Shown one piece after another: positions 9,123 to 21,549 of a stretch of DNA of 64,000 nt. The translations under genes and the position numbers were made by a program. Source of the stretch: Dietzia sp. B32 (lineage in GTDB: Bacteria > Actinomycetota > Actinomycetes > Mycobacteriales > Mycobacteriaceae); contig NZ_CP093845.1 in the NCBI RefSeq assembly GCF_024732245.1, positions 2,666,001 to 2,730,000 of the forward strand, in the 5' to 3' direction. Position 1 is the stretch's first letter. Every line of letters begins with the position of its first letter. A model generated the notes under the pieces. It did no database searches and had not been told where the DNA came from. It saw nothing but the letters and a program-made list of their open reading frames with translations.

Positions 9123-9160
9123 GTCTGTCGTGGTCGCCCACCGGGCGCCCACCGATGGCC

Positions 9161-9220
9161 GTCAGCCAGCCGACTCGGCCGTCAGCCAGCCGACTCGGCG
9201 GTCAGCCGGCCGGCTCGGCC
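9161..9220. repeat. 20-bp tandem repeat, three copies
   Basis: Three consecutive copies of GTCAGCCAGCCGACTCGGCC with three substitutions, immediately next to the leuA stop codon. Copy number may vary between strains. Confidence 0.8.
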
Positions 9221-9221
9221 G

Positions 9222-11099
<1,878 letters not shown>

Positions 11100-11117
11100 C
11101 TAGGGGGGCGATCGGCT

Positions 11118-11162
11118 GGGATCGGACCGGCGCGACGAGATCCCGCGACGGGGAGCCGGTCC
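11118..11162 (-). promoter_or_regulatory. H-type RNA pseudoknot in the leuA leader
   Basis: In the mRNA sense, stem 1 pairs GGACCGGC (11162-11155) with GCCGGTCC (11131-11124). Stem 2 pairs GGGATC (11144-11139, inside the loop of stem 1) with GATCCC (11123-11118), which follows stem 1 with no gap. Both helices are perfect, so an H-type pseudoknot can form between the leader-peptide stop and the leuA start region. Ribosome position on the leader ORF could decide whether it forms. Confidence 0.6.
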
Positions 11163-11165
11163 GCC

Positions 11166-11228
11166 TCAGCGGGCCCCGCCGCGGCACCCAAGAAGGAGCA
11201 CGCGCTGCATGCGGGCCATCATACACAT
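11166..11228 (-). CDS. leuA leader peptide
   Basis: A 20-codon ORF with three consecutive Leu codons (CTC CTT CTT at 11198-11190), then Gly-Cys-Arg and a TGA at 11166-11168. CTT is rare in this GC-rich genome, and runs of Leu codons are the signature of a leucine-sensing leader. ATGs at 11228, 11222, 11219 and 11210 are in frame. A TATGAT at 11223-11218 could be a -10 box giving a leaderless transcript from the ATG at 11210. The stop lies just upstream of the pseudoknot, so stalling at the Leu codons would place a ribosome next to it. Confidence 0.65.
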   Translation of the reverse strand: MCMMARMQRVLLLGCRGGAR

Positions 11229-11240
11229 CGCCGCGGGCCG

Positions 11241-11672
11241 TCACGGAATCGGAATGACGAAGGTGGAGGGCTCGGCCGTGATCCCTTCGGGCGGTGACGG
11301 CGGCGGGTCCTGCGTAAGGCCGTCGGGTACCTGAATGGATCCCCACACTTTGCTGCAGCCGGCCTCTTCGGCCACCTCGACCGCCTTCTCGACGAGTCGG
11401 TGGGCGATGCCCATGCCGCGCAGGTCCTCGCGGACCCGGATGCCGTAGACGAAGAGGTCGGGGCTGGCGCCGAGGTGTCCGGTCTCGACCGCCACGAGCA
11501 TCCCCACCGGGACCTCACCGTCCAGCGCCAGCACGAGCAGGTTGGAGCCGCGGTCGAGGAAGTCCTGGGTCCACTCCGCGGTGGGCGGGTTGGCGAGCAG
11601 GTCTCCCGCGGACAGCACGAGCTTCACATCTGCGCGCGAAGCGCGGCGGATGACGAGCTCCGGCGGGGTCAT
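11241..11672 (-). CDS. GNAT-family N-acetyltransferase
   Basis: A 143-aa single-domain GNAT acetyltransferase. Acetyl-CoA binding motif A is IRVREDLRGMGIAHRLVEKAV, with the preceding beta strands LLVLALDGEVPVGMLVAV. The substrate is unknown. The ATG at 11672 starts the domain at once; a 14-residue longer form from 11714 is possible. Its stop is only 13 bp before the leuA leader peptide on the same strand, so leuA may be read partly through from here or from a promoter inside this gene's 3' end. Confidence 0.8.
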   Translation of the reverse strand: MTPPELVIRRASRADVKLVLSAGDLLANPPTAEWTQDFLDRGSNLLVLALDGEVPVGMLVAVETGHLGASPDLFVYGIRVREDLRGMGIAHRLVEKAVEVAEEAGCSKVWGSIQVPDGLTQDPPPSPPEGITAEPSTFVIPIP

Positions 11673-11724
11673 CTGTCCAGTGTGGCAAAAACCCCGGGGG
11701 TTCGGCACTGCCACGTGCCCCGGG

Positions 11725-12582
11725 TCATCGGTTGGCGATCATCCAGTCGATCCAGCCGTTCTGTGCGGGGATCGATTCGTACCGCGCCGGGTTGGTCCCG
11801 TCGGGTCGCCGGCGGTCGTGGTCTGAGCCGGAGTGGATGCCCACCAGGCGGTCGCCCTGGAAGACGGGTCCGCCGGAGTCGCCGAGTCCGTATCCGCCCT
11901 GGGTGGTGTGGGAGCGGCCGATGCGCGAGCCGGCGCGGGGCTCCATCCGCTCGAGGCGGGTCAGGCCGGTGCGCAACTCGGGGGAGCGCAGGCCACGGGG
12001 GGTGGTCTCGCCGAATCCGTGGAAGCGCAGGACGGCGCCCGGGGCGGGGTCGACGCCGGCGCGCAGGACGGACGGCGAGGGTGCGGGGTGGCGGAGCTTG
12101 AGGAGCATGAAGTCCCCGGCGGGGGCCTTGTACACCGCCTCGGGTGTGTGGCGGCCGAAGCTGCCGGTGTCGAGTGAGCCGAACGCGCCGACGACGGGCG
12201 GGCTCGCCAGGGAGGCGGTCGCGGTGAACCCCCCGGGGACGGTGGCCCAGTTCCCGAATCCGAGGGTGTAGGAGTTGGGGTTGGTCGGGCCGCAGTGGGC
12301 GGCGGTGGCCACCCAGCGCGGGTGGACGACGACGCCCGAGCACGGTGCGCCGAGCACTCCGCCGAAGGTGGTGATCTGCACGGCCCACGGGGCGGGGCCG
12401 GAGGGGGCACCGTTCACGACCGCGCCCGCTGTGGGGGCCGCGACCGCGAGCGAGGCCGCGACCGTCCCCACGGCCGCGCCGAGCGCTGCGGCGAGCCGGC
12501 CGGGACGCCCGCGGCGCGGTCGGCGGGAGGGTCCGGCCGGAGAGGCGGGGCCGCTGGTGCCGTTGTGGCGCGTGAGACGCAT
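11725..12582 (-). CDS. Secreted trypsin-like serine protease (S1 family)
   Basis: 285 aa with a twin-Arg-rich N-region and hydrophobic signal segment (RLAAALGAAVGTVAASLAVAA), mature start near AVVNGAPS, then a chymotrypsin-fold protease. The catalytic triad is visible: His96 in ATAAHC, Asp157 in GDFMLLK and Ser236 in GDSGGP. The ATG at 12582 is chosen as the start nearest the signal peptide; a longer N-terminus is Arg/Pro-rich and unlikely. Probably an extracellular or periplasmic protease. Confidence 0.85.
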   Translation of the reverse strand: MRLTRHNGTSGPASPAGPSRRPRRGRPGRLAAALGAAVGTVAASLAVAAPTAGAVVNGAPSGPAPWAVQITTFGGVLGAPCSGVVVHPRWVATAAHCGPTNPNSYTLGFGNWATVPGGFTATASLASPPVVGAFGSLDTGSFGRHTPEAVYKAPAGDFMLLKLRHPAPSPSVLRAGVDPAPGAVLRFHGFGETTPRGLRSPELRTGLTRLERMEPRAGSRIGRSHTTQGGYGLGDSGGPVFQGDRLVGIHSGSDHDRRRPDGTNPARYESIPAQNGWIDWMIANR

Positions 12583-12660
12583 GGGACTCAGCCTAGGGGA
12601 TGGGGTCGAGTTGGCGGGCCGCTCGGCATGGGTCCTCATGCCGAGGACGTCGCGGCGGGG

Positions 12661-12719
12661 CCCGGGCGCGTTACGTCGCGTGGGCCACTCCCGGGCGCGT
12701 GACGCCCGGCGGGCTACTC
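12661..12719. repeat. 29-bp imperfect direct repeat, two copies
   Basis: Units start CCCGGGCGCG at 12661 and 12690 and share the GGGC-ACTC ending; a third partial CCCGGGC follows. The second unit overlaps the last codons of the exporter gene ending at 12714. Confidence 0.6.
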
Positions 12720-13592
12720 CCGGGCCGTCGGGGTCGGGGGCGACGACGCCGGGTCGAAGTCCTTGTGCGCGAGCCGCACCGTGGCGAGCACCATGACCGT
12801 CAGGGCCACACCCAGGATCGTCTGTTCGGCGCCGTCGACGGAGAACCACTCGCCCAGCACCACCACGCCCAGCGCGAGCGAGACGACCGGGGTGGTGACC
12901 GTCGACGCGGGCACCGCCTGGTGGACGGCGCCGGCGGAGAACGACATCTGCTGCAGGGTCAGTGCGGCGACCGCGGCGACGCCCAGGCCGTACACCTCGC
13001 CGGTCGTGGCCACGGTGAGCAGCCCGCCGTCGTGGAACCGCTCGGCGACGCCCTTGGTGAGGAGCGCGACGTAGGCGAACGCGGTGCCGCCGGCCACTCC
13101 CAGCAGGAGGGCACGGTTGCCGTTGGAGCTGCGGTTACGGGAGAGACCGAGGAGGACGACGACGACGAGGAGTCCTCCCGCGCACGCCAGGGCCCATTGC
13201 CACCAGGGCGGATGGGCGTCTCCTCCGGTGGGCCGTCCGTAGATGACGAGCACGATCACGCATCCGGCGAGGACGTATCCCCAGAAGAGTTCGGTCTTGG
13301 TGACGCGACGCCCGGTGACCCAGGCGCCGAGGGGGAGGGCGAAGGTCAGTGAGAGAACGGTGATCGTCTGGACGAGGATGAGTGATCCGAACGCGAGGGC
13401 GAATCCCTGGAACGCGAATCCGGCGAGGCTGATGAGCATGCCGGTCCACCAGTACCGGCTGGCGAGCACGTTGAAGTTGCCCTCGTGTCGACCCTTCGCG
13501 CGCTGGGGCGAGCGGTGCCGCATGACGGTTCCGAAAGCCTGGCTGAGGGCGGATGCGAGGGCGAGGATCACTGCCGCCCAGGTTTCACTCAT
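12714..13592 (-). CDS. DMT-superfamily transporter (EamA-like)
   Basis: 292 aa with about ten hydrophobic segments in two halves, typical of the drug/metabolite transporter superfamily. ATG 13592 or the adjacent GTG 13595 may be used; GGGAGGTG lies 11-14 bases upstream. Substrate unknown. It diverges from lysC by 71 bp, so the two promoters must overlap. Confidence 0.8.
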   Translation of the reverse strand: MSETWAAVILALASALSQAFGTVMRHRSPQRAKGRHEGNFNVLASRYWWTGMLISLAGFAFQGFALAFGSLILVQTITVLSLTFALPLGAWVTGRRVTKTELFWGYVLAGCVIVLVIYGRPTGGDAHPPWWQWALACAGGLLVVVVLLGLSRNRSSNGNRALLLGVAGGTAFAYVALLTKGVAERFHDGGLLTVATTGEVYGLGVAAVAALTLQQMSFSAGAVHQAVPASTVTTPVVSLALGVVVLGEWFSVDGAEQTILGVALTVMVLATVRLAHKDFDPASSPPTPTARE

Positions 13593-13663
13593 CACTGATG
13601 AGTAAACACCTCCCGTAAAGTAGGTCTGCGTTAAGCCGATCAACACCGGAAGGGTGTGACCGC

Positions 13664-14926
<1,263 letters not shown>

Positions 14927-14965
14927 CCTGACCCCTCGGCCGGCCTCCCCGCCCGGCGCCCATAT

Positions 14966-17257
<2,292 letters not shown>

Positions 17258-17340
17258 CGCAACTGCTGGTCGAGTGGCCAGTCGCGGGCTGGGTCATAGA
17301 ACACCCGACGACGACGAGGCCCCGCAGTCGCACACAGACG

Positions 17341-17379
17341 AGAGCCGCCGCCCGGTCATGCAGACCGGGCGGCGGCTCT
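17341..17379 (+). terminator. Rho-independent-like terminator after asd
   Basis: A perfect 16-bp GC-rich inverted repeat (17341-17356 with 17364-17379), seven-base loop, then TTGTG. Not related in sequence to the hairpin family. Confidence 0.7.
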
Positions 17380-17414
17380 TGTGCACAGGGCTCGCGAGGA
17401 GTTCGCTATCTCGG

Positions 17415-17447
17415 CGGTATGACCGTGAGTATACTTTCGGTATGTCC
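17415..17447 (+). promoter_or_regulatory. Promoter and putative operator of the mazEF-like pair
   Basis: TATACT at 17430-17435 is a strong -10 box; transcription would start at or next to the ATG at 17442, giving a leaderless mRNA. Direct repeats CGGTATGACC (17415-17424) and CGGTATGTCC (17438-17447) flank it and the -10 sits in the palindrome AGTATACT. Autorepression by the antitoxin is a reasonable inference. Confidence 0.5.
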
Positions 17448-17669
17448 CACACGACGATCAAGGTGAGTCGCGACCTCCGGGATCTTCTGAAGAGGCAGGC
17501 CGCCGAGGAGCACCGCACGCTGGGCGATCATCTGGCGTATCTCGCCTCACTCGCCGAGAAGCAACGGCGGCTCGAGCGCCTGCGTGCGGAGATAGACGCG
17601 ACATCGCCTGAGGATCTGGCGTCCTACCGCGAGGAGTCCGAGTGGTGGGAGCGGGCGCAGGATGCCTGA
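17442..17669 (+). CDS. Ribbon-helix-helix antitoxin (MazE-like)
   Basis: 75 aa. The N-terminus (TTIKVSRDLRDLLKRQAAEE) has the beta-strand plus helix pattern of a ribbon-helix-helix DNA-binding domain. The acidic, Trp-containing C-terminus (SYREESEWWERAQDA) is typical of the toxin-binding tail. The ATG at 17442 lies seven bases after a TATACT box. Its stop overlaps the start of the toxin gene by 8 bp, the usual coupling of MazEF operons. Confidence 0.8.
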   Translation: MSHTTIKVSRDLRDLLKRQAAEEHRTLGDHLAYLASLAEKQRRLERLRAEIDATSPEDLASYREESEWWERAQDA

Positions 17670-17997
17670 CCCGACTCCCGGGGAGGTCGTATGGGTTGTC
17701 CTCGATCCCGTGGTGGGTCGTGAGCAGAGCGGTCGCCGGCCCGCGGTGGTGGTCTCGTCGCGCGCGCACATCTCCCTCGCCGATACTCTCGTGATGGTGG
17801 TGCCGGTGACGTCGGTGGATCGCGGATGGTCGAACCACGTCCTGCTCCGCGGAGACGTGTTCGACCGCGACTCCTGGGCGATGACCGAGCAGGTGCGCAC
17901 CCTTTCGCGCCAGCGTGTTGTCGGCCATGCCGGCCAGGTGGATGCGGGGACCCTGGCAGACATTCGCCGGTGGATCCAGGATTTCCTAGACGAGTAG
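17662..17997 (+). CDS. MazF/PemK-family endoribonuclease toxin
   Basis: 111 aa with the PemK/MazF SH3-like barrel: PGEVVWVVLDPVVGREQSGRRPAVVVSS at the N-terminus, VVPVTSVDRGW in the middle and WAMTEQVRTLSRQR near the active site. Toxins of this family cut mRNA or tRNA at short motifs and are held inactive by the upstream antitoxin. A decayed piece of a related gene is present at 21461-21517. Confidence 0.85.
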   Translation: MPDPTPGEVVWVVLDPVVGREQSGRRPAVVVSSRAHISLADTLVMVVPVTSVDRGWSNHVLLRGDVFDRDSWAMTEQVRTLSRQRVVGHAGQVDAGTLADIRRWIQDFLDE

Positions 17998-18066
17998 CGG
18001 TCGACCGCCGAACCCCGACCCCGACCCACCCACACCTCACAACCCCACCACCCGAGAGGACCACCC

Positions 18067-18738
18067 ATGACCCCGACCCTGACCCGCCACGAGGACATCG
18101 CCGTCCTCACGCTCGGCGACGACGAGAACCGCTTCTCCCCGGACCGGCTCGACGCGATCAACGCCCACCTCGACGAGGTCGAGAAGTCGGCGAAGGGGCT
18201 CGTCACCGTCGGGTCGGGCAAGTTCTACTCCAACGGTCTCGACCTCGACTGGCTCATGGCCAATTCCGACCGCCTGGACTGGTACGTCGGCCGGATCCAG
18301 GAGCTGTTCTCCCGTGTCCTGACGTTCTCCCTGCCGACGGCCGCCGCGGTCAACGGGCACGCCTTTGGTGGCGGCGCGATGCTCGCGATGGCCCACGACT
18401 ACCGGGTGATGCGCGACGACCGTGGCTACTTCTGCTTCCCCGAGGTGGACATCAACATCCCGTTCACTCCCGGCATGGCGGCGCTGATCCAGGCCAAGAC
18501 GACCCCGCAGACGGCCATCACCGCGATGAGCACGGGCCACCGCTACCCCGGGGCCGAGGCGAAGGAGGCGGGCCTCGTCGACGCGACCGCCGCGGAGGCC
18601 GAGATCGTCACCGCGGCGCTCGGGCGTCTCCAGCCGATCCTCGGCAAGGACCGCACCACTCTCGGCGCCATCAAGACTACGATGTTCGCCTCCGTCACCG
18701 AGGCGCTGGGCCGGGGCCCCGGCGGCGTGAGCCTCTGA
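18067..18738 (+). CDS. Enoyl-CoA hydratase/isomerase family protein
   Basis: 223 aa of the crotonase superfamily. The oxyanion-hole region is AAVNGHAFGGGAMLAMAHDYRVM and the acyl-CoA pocket strand is FCFPEVDINIPFTPGM. The short length and the SGKFYSNGLDLDWL segment resemble delta3-delta2-enoyl-CoA isomerase-like proteins more than classical hydratases, so the exact reaction in fatty-acid oxidation is uncertain. GAGAGG lies eight bases upstream of the ATG. Confidence 0.85.
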   Translation: MTPTLTRHEDIAVLTLGDDENRFSPDRLDAINAHLDEVEKSAKGLVTVGSGKFYSNGLDLDWLMANSDRLDWYVGRIQELFSRVLTFSLPTAAAVNGHAFGGGAMLAMAHDYRVMRDDRGYFCFPEVDINIPFTPGMAALIQAKTTPQTAITAMSTGHRYPGAEAKEAGLVDATAAEAEIVTAALGRLQPILGKDRTTLGAIKTTMFASVTEALGRGPGGVSL

Positions 18739-18790
18739 TGCCCACCCGTCCCGGGTTGATCGCGAGCTCGGGGTAGCGCGGGGATAGTTC

Positions 18791-18816
18791 GACGACGACG
18801 ACGACGACGACGACGA
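18791..18816. repeat. (GAC)n trinucleotide tract
   Basis: About eight or nine GAC units in the intergenic region after the enoyl-CoA hydratase gene. Short GACGACGAGG runs recur at 17306, 23827, 27211 and 27240. Confidence 0.7.
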
Positions 18817-18836
18817 GGACCTCCGCCGCCCGGGAA

Positions 18837-18879
18837 CCGATGCCGTCGCCCGGTCACGCCGAACCGGCGGCGGCATCGG
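18837..18879. terminator. Hairpin between the hydratase gene and the acidic repeat gene
   Basis: CCGATGCCG...CGGT (18837-18854) pairs with ACCGGCGGCGGCATCGG (18863-18879) with small bulges. Probable terminator of the upstream gene. Confidence 0.5.
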
Positions 18880-19008
18880 TCGTATAGAGGTCGGACCAGT
18901 GCCATAGTGGAACTGCAAGCCCCTCGTGTCCCGGCCTGCTGCCGGAACACGTGGCCAGATCGCACGACTCCCTGCAGGTCCACGCCTGCACCGACGAGAG
19001 GAACGCAG

Positions 19009-19287
19009 ATGGCAATCAGCGACGACGACATCACCACTTCCGGCGCTCAGGGCGAGGGCATCGCCGACGGCGGTTCCAATCCGGGCGGCCACGACGGCGG
19101 CGCCGACGGGTCCGCCCACCACATGAAGGGCGAGGGCGAGGGCCTGGCTGACGGAGGTTCGAACCCGGACGGTCACGACGGCGGCGCCGACGGTTCCGCC
19201 GACGGCTCCGCGAACACCGGCGAAGGGGTGGCCGACGGCGGTTCCAACCCGGATGGTGCCGACGGCGGCGCTGACGGCACGCAGTAA
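19009..19287 (+). CDS. Small acidic Gly/Asp repeat protein
   Basis: 92 aa, no signal peptide or membrane segment. After a 13-residue head it is built of three repeats of the form EGxADGGSNPxGxDGGADGS, so it is strongly acidic, Gly-rich and probably disordered. Proteins of this composition are sometimes annotated 'BatC' in Actinobacteria, but no function is established. GAGAGG lies 6-8 bases before the ATG at 19009. The JmjC oxygenase gene starts on the base after its stop, so the two are probably cotranscribed. Confidence 0.65.
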   Translation: MAISDDDITTSGAQGEGIADGGSNPGGHDGGADGSAHHMKGEGEGLADGGSNPDGHDGGADGSADGSANTGEGVADGGSNPDGADGGADGTQ

Positions 19288-20535
19288 TTGCGGGCGCTTC
19301 ATCGGTGCGTCGCGTGCAGCTCGGATGAGTTCGCGGCTCAGGTGTGGGGGCAGCGGCCCCTGCTGACCCGGGCGGCCGAGCTGCCACGCGACTACTCCGA
19401 CCTGCTCACACCCGGGATGGTCGACGAGATCGTCGCCGAGCGCGGGGTGCGCACGCCGTTCGTCCGGATGGCGCGGGAGGGCACGCTCGTCGACCGGGCG
19501 TGCTTCACCCGCTCCGCGGGTTTCGGGGCGCAGATCGCCGATCAGCTCGACCCCGACGGCGTGCTCACGCAGTACGCCGCCGGGGCGACGCTCGTCCTGC
19601 AGGGACTGCACCGGTTCTGGCCGCCCATCATCGACTTCGTCCGGGGGATGACCTCGGACATCGGGCATCCGGTGCAGACCAACGCCTACATCACCCCGCC
19701 CGCGAATCGCGGGTTCGATCCGCACTACGACGTCCATGACGTGTTCGTGCTCCAGGTGTCCGGCACCAAGCGGTGGCGGGTCCACGAGCCCGTCTACCAC
19801 CACCCGCTACCCGACCAGCCCTGGACCGAGCACCGCGAGGCGATCGCCGAACGGGCGAAGGACGAGCCGGTGATCGATACCGTGCTCGCGCCGGGGGACT
19901 GCCTCTACCTGCCGCGCGGCTGGATCCACTCCGCCGAGGCGCAGGGTGACACCTCCATCCACCTCACGGTGGGTGTGGCACCCTTGACCGGGCACGACGT
20001 CGCCACGGCGATGATCGAGGCACTGGCCTCGGAGGAGGAGCTGCGGGCGTCGTTGCCGTTCGGGCTCGCCCCAGCCGATGCCGCGCGCGCCGAGCCCCAC
20101 ACCCGCGAGGTCCTCGACGTGCTGGCCAGGCTGGTCGCAGAGAAGCAGGAGCAGCTCAGCGGTCTCGCCGGCGACGCACTCGCCGAGAAGTACCTCGATC
20201 TCACACGACCCGCCGCGATCCGCCCGCTGGCCACCCTCGATGCCGTCGCGGCCCTCGAGCCCGACACCCGGCTGCACCTGCGCGAGGGACTCCACGCACG
20301 GGTGGACTGCACCGACTCCGACTCCGACTCCGACGCCGCCGCCGCCAATCCCGGCACGGTGGTGTTGAGGCTGCCCACCAAGTCGGTGACGTTCCCGGTG
20401 GTATGCGCTTCCGCCCTGCGCGCTGTCCTGGAGGGCGCTCCCGTGAGCGCTGGTTCGCTGCCCGGCCTCGATGCCGACGACGGACTGGTGGTCCTGCGCC
20501 GGCTGCTGCGGGAGGGCGTGGTGGTGGCGCTGTGA
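19288..20535 (+). CDS. JmjC/cupin 2-oxoglutarate-Fe(II) oxygenase (ribosomal oxygenase-like)
   Basis: 415 aa. The double-stranded beta-helix core carries the iron triad His146-x-Asp148 (DPHYDVHDVF) and a distal His214 (LPRGWIHSAEA). Together with FWPPIIDFVRGM and QTNAYITPP this matches the YcfD/MINA/NO66 class of protein hydroxylases that act on ribosomal proteins. A C-terminal winged-helix-like region follows, containing an Asp/Ser tract. The only in-frame start near the domain is a TTG at 19288, directly after the stop of the acidic repeat gene; start uncertain. The target is inferred from the family only. Confidence 0.75.
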   Translation: MRALHRCVACSSDEFAAQVWGQRPLLTRAAELPRDYSDLLTPGMVDEIVAERGVRTPFVRMAREGTLVDRACFTRSAGFGAQIADQLDPDGVLTQYAAGATLVLQGLHRFWPPIIDFVRGMTSDIGHPVQTNAYITPPANRGFDPHYDVHDVFVLQVSGTKRWRVHEPVYHHPLPDQPWTEHREAIAERAKDEPVIDTVLAPGDCLYLPRGWIHSAEAQGDTSIHLTVGVAPLTGHDVATAMIEALASEEELRASLPFGLAPADAARAEPHTREVLDVLARLVAEKQEQLSGLAGDALAEKYLDLTRPAAIRPLATLDAVAALEPDTRLHLREGLHARVDCTDSDSDSDAAAANPGTVVLRLPTKSVTFPVVCASALRAVLEGAPVSAGSLPGLDADDGLVVLRRLLREGVVVAL

Positions 20536-21434
20536 GCAGGCCTGCGGACTGGGAACCGTGCAGCGACTCATCGTTGCGCCGCGGCGATCCCCTGGACGGG
20601 TCGGGCTCCCGGGGGTTGCGGTGGCTGATGGTCGAACTGGCCGGCCCGTGGGGGTATTCGGCGTTGCTCGACTCGCCGGGTCTCCTTCCGCCGGAGCTGG
20701 GTCGCGAGATCGCCGGGCGTGCCCAGGAGGCTGATGTCCGGGTTGCCGCGATCCGTAGGCCGGGTCGTCGTCGTCATACAGAGGAGCAACGCTGGCGGTG
20801 GGCGCTCGCCGACGCCCGGCCCGGGCACGAGTCGCTGCGGTGGGGCGAGGTCGACGGCCCGGTCGGGTACGCCGAGATCCCCCTCGACGGTTCCGCCGGC
20901 GCCCCGTCAGCGGAGCCGCTGGTCGCCGTGTGCGCGCACGGCAAGCACGATCAGTGCTGCGCGGTGCGGGGGCGCAGCGCCGCGGCGCGGATCGCCGAGC
21001 GGTATCCGGAGGCGACCTGGGAGTGTTCTCACCTGGGCGGCGACCGCTTCGCCGCGACGATGCTCGTCCTGCCGCACGGCCTCTTCTACGGCCGCGTCGA
21101 CCAGGCGGAGGATCCGGCCGACATCGTCACCCGCTACACCGAGGGGCGGGTTGACGAGCGGTACCTGCGTGGACGCAGCAGCCACTCGGCGGCCGTGCAG
21201 AGCGCCCAGCATCATGCCCGCGCGGTGGTGCCCGACGACCGCATCGACGCCTTCGCCCCGGTGCGCGAGGTCGAACACGACGAGCACGTCGAGGTGACGC
21301 TCGAGGGCCCGCACGGTCCGGTCGAGGTGTGGCTGCGAGAGACCTACTCGGAGCCGATCTTCACGATGTGCCGCGCCCACGCCCCCGGTCCGGTGAGGCA
21401 GTGGGAGCTGATCGAGGTCAGGGGCGGCGGGTAG
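20532..21434 (+). CDS. Sucrase/ferredoxin-like family protein
   Basis: 300 aa of the thioredoxin-like 'sucrase/ferredoxin-like' family. It has CAHGKHDQCCAVRG, WECSHLGGDRFAAT and a C-terminal SEPIFTMCRAHA Cys, which may bind an Fe-S cluster. The GTG start at 20532 overlaps the stop of the JmjC gene (GTGA). The biochemical role is not known. A 196-bp piece of this gene (21035-21230) is duplicated at 25829-26024. Confidence 0.8.
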   Translation: MSRPADWEPCSDSSLRRGDPLDGSGSRGLRWLMVELAGPWGYSALLDSPGLLPPELGREIAGRAQEADVRVAAIRRPGRRRHTEEQRWRWALADARPGHESLRWGEVDGPVGYAEIPLDGSAGAPSAEPLVAVCAHGKHDQCCAVRGRSAAARIAERYPEATWECSHLGGDRFAATMLVLPHGLFYGRVDQAEDPADIVTRYTEGRVDERYLRGRSSHSAAVQSAQHHARAVVPDDRIDAFAPVREVEHDEHVEVTLEGPHGPVEVWLRETYSEPIFTMCRAHAPGPVRQWELIEVRGGG

Positions 21435-21460
21435 GGCCGGACGTCGGGGCGAGGTGGAGC

Positions 21461-21517
21461 GAGGATGGTCGAACCACGTGTGGCTCCGCGGAGACGTCCT
21501 CGACCGCGGCTCCTCGG
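21461..21517 (+). pseudogene. Fragment of a MazF/PemK toxin gene
   Basis: The translation RGWSNHVWLRGDVLDRGS matches RGWSNHVLLRGDVFDRDS in the intact toxin at 17662-17997, and the DNA is close to identical over about 57 bp. No start, stop or remaining domain is present. It lies directly upstream of the AraC gene. Confidence 0.75.
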
Positions 21518-21549
21518 GGACTCCGCACGCGAAAGGACAGGCGACGTCG

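Larger units (their letters stand above)
8860..9221. other. Gene-free stretch between amidase start and leuA stop
   Basis: 362 bp holding the amidase 5' region, hairpin copy B (9061-9122) and a triple 20-bp tandem repeat (9161-9220). No coding sequence is supported. Confidence 0.6.

Noticed and set aside
18791-18816. GAC repeats as a regulatory signal
   Set aside because: The same triplet run occurs inside coding regions and is expected at this GC content.
18037-19803. Minus-strand open frame of 588 codons
   Set aside because: Antisense to the hydratase, acidic repeat and JmjC genes; no domain.
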